Shown in pieces: positions 55,001 through 64,000 of a stretch of 64,000 nt of DNA. Source of the stretch: Platanthera guangdongensis. Its lineage: Eukaryota; Streptophyta; Magnoliopsida; Asparagales; Orchidaceae. A model generated the notes under the pieces. That model searched no databases. It worked only from the letters and a program-made list of their open reading frames with translations, and was not told the origin of the DNA. The first letter of the stretch is position 1, and every line of letters starts with the position of its first letter. A program made the position numbers and the translations under genes. The DNA lies in contig CM077167.1 in assembly GCA_039583875.1 (NCBI GenBank), positions 154,397,010-154,461,009 on the forward strand, read 5' to 3'.

Positions 55001-55466
55001 GCGATATGAAAAGTATGCCAACCGGCAAAGGTCGGAGTTAGAGTTTGCAGTGGGGGATTTCGTCTTCCTGAAAGTCTCCCCAATGGTTGGAATTAAAAGG
55101 TTTGGAAAAGAGCGCAAATTAGACCCAAGATTTGTGGATCCCTTCAAGATTCTTGCGCGAGTTGGAGCATCCGCTTACAAAATCGAATTACCCGTGAACT
55201 TTCCTGGTGTTCACGACGTGTTTCATGTCAGCCAACTTCACAAGTGTGTGCGAAATGATAAGCAAGTTTTGGATGTTGTGTCGCAGTTGGCGCCGAACCT
55301 TTCTTACGTGGAGATGCCCATCCGTATTTTGGACTCCCAAGAGCGCGTGTTGCGGAAAAAGAAGATCCCTATGGTCAAGGTGCTATGGAAAAATCAGAAT
55401 GTGGAAAGCGCGACGTGGGAGCTCGAGTCAACGATGAGGGCAGCTCACCCTCATTTGCTCCCGTAA
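52011..55466 (+). pseudogene. pol: Pol of B (protease to chromodomain)
   Basis: Protease with LFDSGATHSFVA near 52150 and DFDVILGMDWLARYD near 52360; a frameshift at about 52630; reverse transcriptase and RNase H open without a stop in 52682-54076 ([18 protein letters not shown], catalytic [10 protein letters not shown], then [11 protein letters not shown] and [10 protein letters not shown]). Then TAA at 54074-54076, integrase zinc region (HPSSTKMYHDLK, CHTCKRVKADH), core SMDFITGLPRSPRGHDS and, after a small deletion/frameshift near 54575, IISDRDSRFTSRFW. TGA stops lie at 54876-54878 and 54966-54968. The C-terminus has VHDVFHVSQLHK and the chromodomain-like KVLWKNQNVESATWE. In Tekay elements the chromodomain directs insertion into heterochromatin. 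Confidence 0.92.
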
Positions 55467-55569
55467 ATAAGCTGGTATGTGAATTGGTGTTTTTGTTTGA
55501 TTACTCATTTGATATATATAAGAATGATTGAAAAGTTTCGAGGCGAAACTTTTTGTTAGGGGGAGTGAC

Positions 55570-58229
55570 TGTAACGCCCCGTATTTTTCGTCGAGTGATG
55601 GCATACGCTTGATGGGCGTTACGTTGGCTTTGACCGTTATTCGAGCATGGTTTTTACGCGGGCTTTCGAGTGGCTATAGCCTAGTTGCACGATTCCCCAG
55701 CAAGCCGGATTCCAATGTTGGGGACTTGGTGAGGCCTCTTAGGGAATGCATGCACCTTTTCGAGCCTGAGTCAGGTTGCTCAAAACGGGTTGCTTGTATG
55801 GAAGATGTGTTCAGCAAACAAAAAGGGGTAAAAAGTTCTTAAGGAAGAAATGGTCTAGGACGAAACAGAAACACTTTTCAAAACAGTGAAAAATGGTCAT
55901 TTTTTTGAGTGACACGGCCTGGGACACGGGCGTGTCCCAGGGCGTGTCTAGCTCGGGATGCAGTTTTGCTTTGTGGTCGTCGAACTTCGTACGATGAAGT
56001 TGCGGGTGGAACACGCCCCCCGACATGGGCGTGTCGGGGCGTGACCCAGGGCGTGACCTGGGGCGTGACCTCCTGGACTCGACAAATTTTCGTACGGCGA
56101 GTTGAGCTCGACAAATGGGGTACACGCCCCGTGACACGGGCGTGTCACGGGCCGTGTCCCGCTATGTCGAGTGTCGAGTGTCGCGTGTCGAGTGTCGAGT
56201 GTCGAGTGTCGAGTGTCCGGTGTCGAGAGAGGGGACACGGCCTGTGACACGGGCGTGTCACAGGGCGTGTCCAGCTTTGTCGAAGTGTCGACACTTTTGG
56301 TCGACGAGACGTTGAGACACGGGTTACACGCCCTAGGTCACGGGCGTGACCTACCAGTCACGGGCGTGTACCCAACCGTGTACCTTGTGGATAAACTGGA
56401 AATTGTCGGATTCTGCGCCGCTTAAGGTACACCCCCTGTGACAGGGCCGAAAATCAATTTTCTCCAGTGTTTTTGTGCCGTTCATTTCTTTGATTCTGGA
56501 TCAAATTGTCCAGCTCTGTTCTGGAGGAAATAAGGCCGAAAAGAGATTCCTCCTCCTCATTTCGCCTTCTTCTTCATTCTCAAAGTGAAAGCAAGGGAGA
56601 AAAGCTAAGGAAAGGGAAGGAGAAAAAGAGGAGCAGCCATCGCGGTGTCATCTCGGTTCAGGCAAGCAGTGTTCTTCACCCTTGCCAATCTTGTTTTCTT
56701 GTTGTTTTTGATTGTGCAAGTTTAGCTAGTTTTCCCCATTCCATTTTATTAGCTTGTTCTTCTTGTTTTGCCCCTCATTTTTGTCTAAATTTGTTAGCCT
56801 TGTTACTCTACTATTGTTTAGGACCCATAAGCATAAATTATCTTGTCTTTCAAGAATTTCCCAAGCTAGATGCTTACCTATTGTTCATCTCATGTTTTTC
56901 GTGTTTTATCTTATATTTCTCTATTAGCTACCTTTTCTTGTTCCTATGATTCGCTAGCTTGTTGTGTGTAATCGATGTTGTTACTTATGGGGTTTGCTTA
57001 TGGTGAAGTAGAGACCCAAATTCTATCAAGTTTGACATAACTTGGGTAAGTTGTAATCATGAGTGAGGATGATGAAAGGAAACGAGTTTAGCTTGGATTA
57101 TGGTGAGTTTTGCGAGGCGAATGATGAACCATGGCAGGAGCGTTGGTGTGAGGATTCGGTAAGGGGTGGTGTGGTTTCAGCCTTGGTGGCCACTGGGTTT
57201 TGATTTGTGGTGTAGAGCACCGTTTTGGCCCCGATTTGGGCTAGCTTTTATTGGTGCGTTCCACTTTAGGGCCGCCACCAAAAGACCCTTGCGGAATCGA
57301 ACTTAACCGCTGCTTATGTTTCACTAGTATCGTTGTTTCTTGTTCTACAGATGATGGAATGGGCAGGTGTATTGCCTTTTTGCTCCTGCGGGTTGAGCAG
57401 GACTTGATGAGAATTTCATGCACTTGATGCATTATATGTTGGGTTGGCAGTGTTTAACACTTATTTTCCACCTTGTTCTTTTCACTCGTTTACATGAAAT
57501 TTCTACGGGGTCGGTAAGCACCTTTGTTATATTTTATGAACATAATGCTCTCTTTTTGTAGCTTTGATGATTGCTGAGGTGTTCTTTCTTGAATGCCTCA
57601 GGTGCAGGGTGTAGTCGGTCGAGCGGCTAGTGCTTGGGTAGAGTCTCTTTGGAGCTAGCCGAGCTTACTTAGCGAGGTAGTTCTTACTTTGTTGTACAGA
57701 CATACATACGCCCCAATGGGTTCGTGTCAGCTTGTTGGCGCCCATTGGTGGCTTTCTTTACTTGCTACATATGAATGCTAGACTGCTATTATAAATCATT
57801 GGAATGATCTCTACTTGCTCTTGGGACTGTTTTATGCTAGGTTGCATTAGGTATTTTAAGCTAAACAAAACCTATTATTGTATAGCATTCATAACATGTT
57901 TTGGTCACCTAAACAAATATTTTCCAAACAACGTAAAAAGGCTGATTACTTATATTCTTATAAATCTAGAATGCGTATAGGAGATCGTCATAAGTAAACA
58001 ACAGTATTTTCCGCCGCGTACAAACACACGTTTTGATCCATAAGGCCGAGGTATACGGCCATCAAACTAAACGGTTTTCTTGCATACAACTGATGGATTT
58101 CAACTACTAAGAAAGCGTCAAGGTTGTGCCTGAGCGTGTGCAGTTATCCCCTGCATGACGTGGCATCATAACCCGTAGTTCCTCTTACTCTGATACGATG
58201 TACTCGTTGAGGACATACGGGTTGTGACA
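55570..58229 (+). mobile_element. 3' LTR of B
   Basis: 2660 bp, from TGTAACGCCCC after the purine tract TTAGGGGGAGTGAC (55556-55569) to GTTGTGACA. The dyad array is at 55912-56450, with the AGTGTCG tandem words at 56165-56225. Confidence 0.93.
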
Positions 58230-58234
58230 GACAC

Positions 58235-60743
58235 GGCCTAGGACACGGGCGTGTCCCAGGGCGTGTCAAGCTGGAGTCGACGATTTGGCCGCGAGGTCAA
58301 CGAAATTTGGAGTCGACGGTCGTCGAACAGCAGACACGGCCTGAGACACGGGCGTGTCTCAGGGCGTGTCGAGGCCGTGTCGACGATCGGCCTGGGTGTC
58401 GATGTTTTTCGGTCGACGATGTGTCGAGAGGAGGCACACGGCCCAGGACACGGGCGTGTCCCAGGCCGTGTCGTGTGCTCGAAGACTTTTGCTCGACGAT
58501 CGTCAAGTGTCAATATGTGGTCGTCGAGTGTTAAGAAGTTGCACACGGCCTGTGACACGGGCGTGTCACAGGGCGTGTCAATTCGGGTCGACGAACTCAG
58601 CGCGACGAATTTTGCGCTAGGGCGTGTCAAAGTGCCGTGTATGGGCACACGGCCTGGGACACGGGCGTGTCACAGGCCGTGTGAAGTCTCGGGTTGTTTT
58701 GGGATTATTTTCGCCGATGCACACGGCCACAGACACGGGCGTGCCTGAAGGCGTGTTGAGTGACACGGCCCATGACATGGGCGTGTCCTATGGGCGTGTC
58801 ACTGGTTTAGATCAGTCGGTTGACCACCGCTTGAGGCACACGGCCTGGGACACGGGCGTGTCACAGGCCGTGTCAGGTCAAATTCAGCTTTTCTGGCATT
58901 TTTGTGGCCGTTCGTTCCTTCAGCTGGAATCCAAGGGCTGGAGCTTCTTTCCTATTTCCTAAAGGCCGAAAACTGAGAACATATTCTCATTTGTTTAGTG
59001 CCTTCATCTTTCTCCAAGTTAGAAAGAGAAAGAGAGAGGAAGAAGGAGGAACAAGAGGAAGGGCTGCTGCTGGTGGTGCTGCGGTTTACCGACAAGAGCT
59101 CTGAGGCCGGTGTTGCGGAGGAAAAGTTCTTGTGAGCCATTCAAGCTAGCTTTGAGTTCATGGCACTGAAGCGGTCGTCAAGGGTAACGACGTTTCTTCC
59201 TAGCCATGTGAAGGCTTCCTTTTGGCATATATTTGTGATTCCCCCACCAAGAGGTGGCTGATTTTGGGGAGTCTTTTGGGTGATTCGTGAAATCCCCTTT
59301 GTTGGCATATAGATCTGGAAATGGAGTACGGAATAGGCATGCTGTGTGAAGCCCATCTGGACAGGTTGGTTTGGATTGGTGATGTTGCATACGAACCGGA
59401 GAAGACTCCGTGATAAACGTGTAGTTTAAGGAGTCAACGGGTTATGCCTGCGAAAAGGAGTAGCAGGAAGTACTGGAGTGGTAACCCAGGAAAATATCCG
59501 TGTTATGTTTTGGGTCCAACCTGTGAATGAGGCATAGTAAGTACTGGTATGACCAGGAAAGGCCCTTTGTGATGCTTGATGTCGTAGGGTGTCTACCTAT
59601 GAAGCGAGTAACAGGAAGTACTGGCATGGTAGTCAGGAAAGACCCCTGACATTTGTGATTTTGCGGTGTCGAACCTGTGAACGAGTAACATGAAGTATTG
59701 GTGTGCCCAGGAAAGACCCGCTGTTGTGATAAGAAAATGGGTGTAGAGAAATACCCAGGCTTGAATGCCAAGAACAGGATTGGTGAGACCGACCCGCGCC
59801 ATTATATAGCCATGAGTACGCTGTACTCGGAGAAGGCAAGGCGATTTGAGCAACGGGGGGTGGAGGATCCGACCTGCGTTATGTCCGTCCGACGTGAGAC
59901 CAGAAAGTGTGGTCTATTGGAGCGCATAGCAAGAGTCTTAGGCCTGCGCGTCGTGATACAACAGGGGGCTACGGGCCATCCCGGTTCACTAAGACTATAA
60001 AACTCCGGCTGCACTCCATGGAGTAAATGCTCAAGAGAGTTACCGTTGGGTTGTGACCCTGAGACGGTGGTGGGCAAGAGCTTTGCCAGAACACCAAGAA
60101 TGTGCCCTGAGTGCACGGACCGTTGGGCCGGGTGGCGAACGGTTGTGATGGCATGTGTGCGTAAAAGCACATTATATGATCTATATTGCCATATTTGTGA
60201 TATGATATGCCTGCAGGGAAGAATACCGCTGCCCAGAGAAAGGGGTAGGATCGTTATAATTTGGTCAGTTGAACGCTGACCGTTGCTTTTGTTTGCTACC
60301 ATTGGGTGGATTGTCCCTCTACAGGTGCTGGAGAGCCGAGCGGGATGCATAAAGGTTGATGTCCCTGCTGCTGTTGTTGCTACTGCTGCTAGCCCTCGAA
60401 GGCTATATGTGTTGCTTGTTGTGTGTTTTCTTTTATTTGTGGTCGGCCTGCGCGCCAATGTTCAAGCCACTGTGTGAAAGCCATGTAAGGCCATAAGGCC
60501 ATCTTTTGTACTCTTGTAAGACATTCCTATGGATGATATATACAACATGGGTTGTGTTATATGTTGGACATTCACTGGTGGAGTTCAAGTTGTAGTATAG
60601 GCTTCCGCTAGAATGCTTTGTGATAGGTGCGATGCGCTACTCTGGTATCATCCTGTACTTTCACCGTCTGTTTTGTGATATATACTGTGGGTCCCCGGCC
60701 GGACCTTCTAGAATATACCATATGAACGGATGGGGTTGTTATA
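58235..60743 (+). mobile_element. 3' LTR of A, remainder
   Basis: It resumes GGCCTAGGACACGGG after the duplicated GACAC and ends GGGTTGTTATA (CA mutated to TA). Dyad array 58236-58880; double-hairpin units 59448-59740. With 34454-34496 it totals 2552 bp against 2551 in the 5' LTR. Confidence 0.93.
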
Positions 60744-60748
60744 CAGTT

Positions 60749-61060
60749 GGCCTCGACGGTGCTTCTCTTGTGGTGGCAGGTGGTTTGATCGTCATTGGAC
60801 GATGAATGTTCTTGGTGAACCTTATGTGTCCGCTGTGCTAGCGGATTGCATGAGTTCAGATTATGCTCTCTCTAGCGGATCGAGCGAGTCCGGCTCCTCC
60901 GCAGTGTTTTTTGAAACGGACGTCAGTATATTTCTTCATATATTATTATTGCAGTTATATTAGTTATGTATGCAGATATTTGTTCAAATTTATGCGTGCT
61001 TGTATACCATGTATTAAATTGGTTGTGTCTAAGAGATAGTTTCTGCATTATATCCCAACA
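60749..61060 (+). mobile_element. R LTR3, right part
   Basis: It resumes GGCCTCGACGGTGCTTCTC after the TSD CAGTT and ends TATCCCAACA. It is followed by ACAAC, the right TSD of the R composite. Confidence 0.88.
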
Positions 61061-61065
61061 ACAAC

Positions 61066-61285
61066 AATGATGTGAATAAGGTCTATGTCTGTTATGTAGT
61101 TTGGTGCAAAATCGTATTCTCTTAGATTTTAAACGTTGTCTAGGCAAAAATAGACCTAAACTTTTGGCACGGGGTGCAAAGTGCCAAAGTTAATGTATTT
61201 CAGGGATGCAAAGTGCAAAATTTAAATTTTCATGGTGCAAATTGCCCAAAAATGTATTTTGTGGATGCAAAGTGCCACCCCCCCC
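61066..61285. repeat. Flanking DNA with GRTGCAAAGTGCC repeats
   Basis: Four near-copies of GRTGCAAAGTGCC lie at about 61172, 61205, 61234 and 61264, spaced about 30 bp. A reversed copy of the core is left of the stack at 13938-13948. It could be the end of an older MITE-like repeat. A C-run follows at 61278. Confidence 0.5.
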
Positions 61286-61559
61286 CGGGTCGGGCCTCAC
61301 TCTGGTCCGACTGAATCGGACTGAAATTTCCAAAATCCGTACTTACCCTCAACAAATCACGAAAACGTTAAACCTAAAACCCGCTGCTCACAATCTGCAA
61401 TCTCCATTCTCCCTCGACCTCAGCAATTCAAGCAATCCTCCCCATAACCTCTCACAACCCGTCGCGAATCAGCCGCGAACTAGCGCCCCCTCTCCTCCCC
61501 CGACCTCTCACAACCTACCGCTCCAATCCCCGGGTGAGGTCTCCCGCACGGCATCTTCC
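61286..61559 (+). other. Gene-like 5' region cut by element E
   Basis: Composition changes to CT-rich, stop-poor sequence typical of a plant 5' UTR or first exon (AACCTAAAACCCGCTGCTCA near 61370). A plus-strand frame of 118 codons (61206-61562) runs into the LTR of E; its last part is Ser/Pro-rich. The protein is not recognised. It may be a host gene start or a captured fragment. Confidence 0.35.
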
Positions 61560-63731
61560 TGAAAGATATTGTACCTAAACACCTAGAGGGGGGTGAATAG
61601 GTGACTTCAATCTTTTTAACTTTTTAAGGCAGCAATCAGATTTTATCTCAGAGTTATATCTATTTGTACACAGCAATCACACAGCAATCACGGAATATCA
61701 CAGCACACAATAGACACAAAGTTTTATAGTGGTTCCCCAAGGTTTGGGTACATCCACTTTCCCCCTTCGCCTATCTAGCAATGTACTAGATTTGGCCAAA
61801 CTCCTCCACTATCTCAGAACCCAAAACAGGTTCCTACACCTCAGGCCCAAGGCCCTACAACTCAGCTTCTTCACAAAGCTTACACTCAGCCACCAAGGCC
61901 TACACTCAGCCACCAAGGCCTACACTCAGCCACCAAGGCCTACACTCAGCCACCAAGGCCTACACTCAGCCACCAAGGCCTACACTGAGAGATTTAAATC
62001 TCCTACACTCAGCCTTTATAATTACAGGATTACAAGACTCAGATCCAAAGGATCCTACAAGAAAATATGAATACAATAATATTAACTCAGCAACTCAGAG
62101 ATAAGAGAGGAGAGTTGTGAGTTTCTTGATGAGTTCTTGGAAGAACTCAGCTGAAATCAATCTGACTTGGCTTTCTTCAAAGCTTCTTGAATGTAGAACT
62201 CAATAAGATTGACCCCTTCTGCAGTTGATCCTTGATCTCTGCTACTTAAGATTCAGAATAAATCTGAACCCTTCTTCTCAGCCTGGTTCCAACGGCTAAT
62301 TTCTTGGATGGAGCTCTCTCTCTCCAACTTCTTAGATCTTCACTTGATAGCTAGATCTTCTTTGAATTACTTGAACGATAATCTGAACAACTACTTTATG
62401 TAGACAGCATAAGCCTATTTATAGGCCTTATTCATGGTAACTGGCTGGTCCGGTCCATAACTGAATTCTGATAACTCTGAGAGGTGCAGTAGACCGGCTG
62501 GAATAGCAGCTGTCAAGTCATCCAGTCAGTTCTTGAAAATTCTGTAACTGTCTGAAAGTGTCGAGACTGTCTGTCTTTAAGTGTCGACACTTATAGACCA
62601 AGTGTCGACACAAGTTATCTAAGTGTCGACACTAGTCTACAAGGTGTCGACACAACTCCTTGTGTTGTAGATTTTACATCTCTACACTGCTTCTTCTTCA
62701 TGTGTCGACACTGAAATTGAGTGTCGACACAAGTACTTGTACTTCAGTATTTTGCTGAATTCTTCTAAGTGTCGACACAACACCTTTGTGTCGACACATC
62801 TTCATGTGTTGAATCTGTTAAGTGTCGACACATCTTTTTGATGTCGACACATGTCTTCAGTGTTGATACTTGCTGAGTGTCGACACAGCTCCTTGTGTCG
62901 ACACATTCTTCTTCTGTCGAGTCTCTGGCTGAGTGTCGACACATCCCCTTAGTGTCGACACTTGTACTTAGAATATTTTGTTGAACTTTGCTGATCTTTG
63001 CTAAGTGTCGACACAGCTACTTGTGTCAACACTTTCTTCAAGTGTTGAGTCTTCAGCTGAGTGTCGACACATTCTTTCTTGTGTCGACACTTTCTTCAAG
63101 TGTTGACTCTTCTGTTGTGTGTCGACACATTGCTCTGGGTGTCGACACTTATACTTAGTCTCTGCTGACTTTTGCTGAGTGTCGACACAGCCTCCAAGTG
63201 TCGACACTTTTTGATGTAGACACAGTTTCTCTGGGTGTTGACACAACTGCTAAGTGTCGACACTGCTTCACTGCACTTTTCTTCACTGAGTGTCGACACA
63301 GCTCCTTGTGTCGACACTTTCTGTCTGGTGTCGACTCAGCATCCCTGGTGTCGACACAATGACTCCAAGTGTCGACACTGCTTGCCTGGGTGTCGACACA
63401 AGTCTTCTTAAGTGTCGACACTTTCCCTCTGGGTGTCAACACATGGACTTAGAAACTTTTTCTTCTTTCCTGTAAATACTTAACCTGCACAAGTAAACTC
63501 AAAACACATCAAATACATTTTGATGTATATCATTGAGTTGGGTGAGGCTTCTTCAAATCAGGTACATTTAAACCAATGTACCCAACAATCTCCCCCTATT
63601 TGGAGAAGTCATAACCCTTAGTCAATGATATACACCATTCATAAGAAAATTACAAAATGATGTAAAGCAGGATTATATATAGCAGGGCAAACATAAACAT
63701 GTATCAATCACACATGTATATATAGACATCA
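61560..63731 (-). mobile_element. E: 3' end of a second SIRE-type copia element
   Basis: The LTR at 61560-63587 (2028 bp) has the ends TGAAAGATATTG and GTACCCAACA and aligns with the LTRs of C along its length, with many differences. It is followed by the polypurine tract (63588-63603) and 130 bp of internal sequence like that of C, then cut at 63731. It holds a hairpin array (61816-62057, with GCC/GGC units expanded to five identical copies), TATA box 62415-62423 and GTGTCGACAC array (62578-63440). The left flank is CTTCC; the other end is outside the window. Confidence 0.9.
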
Positions 63732-64000
63732 TGTAACACCCCCATCTGTCGCATGGCATATAACAGAAGGTCCAGCTGGAACCCGACGCCATATACCACA
63801 GACAGCCGGAAGGGATACTAAATGAATAATCAAACCAACCAATTAAGACTACTCGTCCTAATCACAGAGCATTCTAGCGGAAGATTTTAAAGTTGAAAGA
63901 ACCCAAAATTAAATCCATCAATATGAATGTCCACAGCTACATCAACAAGAAAGAAATCCCAAATACACAGAAACGGGTACATGGCCTTATGGCCTTACAC
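63732..64000 (-). mobile_element. A-like Tekay LTR, inverted, running off the window
   Basis: The plus strand starts TGTAACACCCCCATCTGTC, which aligns with the reverse complement of the A LTR end, and GGCCTTATGGCCTTAC at the window end is the reverse complement of A LTR 29343-29358. So it is the 3' end of a related LTR on the minus strand, inserted into E. Its TSD cannot be checked here. Confidence 0.75.

Larger units (their letters stand above)
34497..58229 (+). mobile_element. B: Tekay-like chromovirus, split by copia C
   Basis: The TSD GACAC is at 34492-34496 and 58230-58234. The ends are TGTAACGCCCC and GTTGTGACA. Without C it is about 10.7 kb: 5' LTR 34497-37165, leader, gag 50899-51989, pol 52011-55466, 3' LTR 55570-58229. 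LTR divergence is about 85 of 2660 sites by eye (~3.2%). Domain order and the C-terminal chromodomain-like segment make it a Tekay/Del chromovirus, related to but distinct from A. Confidence 0.92.
27052..60743 (+). mobile_element. A: Tekay-like chromovirus, split by B
   Basis: The TSD CAGTT flanks it at 27047-27051 and 60744-60748. Without element B it is 9.95 kb: 5' LTR 27052-29602, gag about 29798-30938, pol 30939-34331, polypurine tract at 34441-34453, and 3' LTR 34454-34496 joined to 58235-60743. The integrase end carries a chromodomain-like segment (KVRWENCDREELTWE), the mark of Tekay/Del chromoviruses. LTRs differ at roughly 92 of 2550 positions by eye (~3.6%). Confidence 0.92.
14191..61060 (+). 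mobile_element. R: tandem non-autonomous LTR element, nested host
   Basis: Three LTR copies and two internal regions alternate (LTR1 14191-15857, internal 15858-17149, LTR2 17150-17840 plus 24728-25098, internal 25099-26283, LTR3 26284-27051 plus 60749-61060). The whole is flanked once by ACAAC (14186-14190 and 61061-61065), which shows one insertion later made tandem by unequal recombination. A single unit would be about 3.3 kb (LTR ~1.07 kb, internal ~1.2 kb) without recognisable gag or pol, so it depended on another element. Each LTR was later invaded. The primer-binding site is TGGTATCAGAG after each LTR. Confidence 0.85.

Overview
This is nuclear DNA of a flowering plant, from a repeat-dense, gene-poor (probably heterochromatic) region. 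The evidence is a stack of plant-type LTR retrotransposons: Ty1/copia elements of the SIRE/Maximus type, Ty3/gypsy chromoviruses of the Tekay/Del type, and an Athila-type gypsy element. They show initiator-Met and Asp tRNA primer-binding sites, TG...CA long terminal repeats (LTRs) and 5-bp target-site duplications (TSDs). I found no intact host gene, no rRNA or tRNA gene and no prokaryotic feature. The species cannot be named from the sequence.

Layout. 1-2838: AT-rich DNA without a gene. 2839-5038: 5' LTR and gag remnant of a minus-strand copia element. 5039-5860: unassigned DNA with one exon-like stretch. 5861-12438: decayed minus-strand Athila-type element. 12489-13933: solo SIRE-type LTR. 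14191-61060: one nested stack flanked by the TSD ACAAC. Its oldest layer is a short non-autonomous element in tandem form (LTR-internal-LTR-internal-LTR), here called R. LTR1 of R carries a ~640-bp insertion. LTR2 is split by a large LTR-type element D (17841-24722), itself holding a Tourist-like MITE and a copia LTR. LTR3 is split by Tekay-like element A (27052-60743, TSD CAGTT). A's 3' LTR is split by Tekay-like element B (34497-58229, TSD GACAC). B's leader is split by copia element C (37463-50515, TSD CGTTG). 61066-61559: old flanking DNA ending in gene-like sequence, cut by a second SIRE-type element E (61560-63731), which is in turn entered by an inverted A-like LTR running off the window end.

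Counting differences by eye, the paired LTRs diverge by about 1.3% (C), 3.2% (B) and 3.6% (A). The order agrees with the nesting. Gag and pol of A, B and C are recognisable along their whole length but broken by stops and small frameshifts. Nearly all stops fit C-to-T change of Gln or Arg codons, as expected from deamination of methylated cytosine. C also has a long extra coding region after pol, in the position of the SIRE env-like gene.

The most interesting signal is structural. Five or six unrelated LTR families here carry dense arrays of dyad-symmetric words in the U3 part of the LTR, usually upstream of a TATA box. Separately, the predicted transcribed leaders of the SIRE-type LTRs, of A and of B carry arrays of short hairpins in which linker or loop is constant while the stem sequence changes on both sides together. 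I know of no standard annotation for these arrays.
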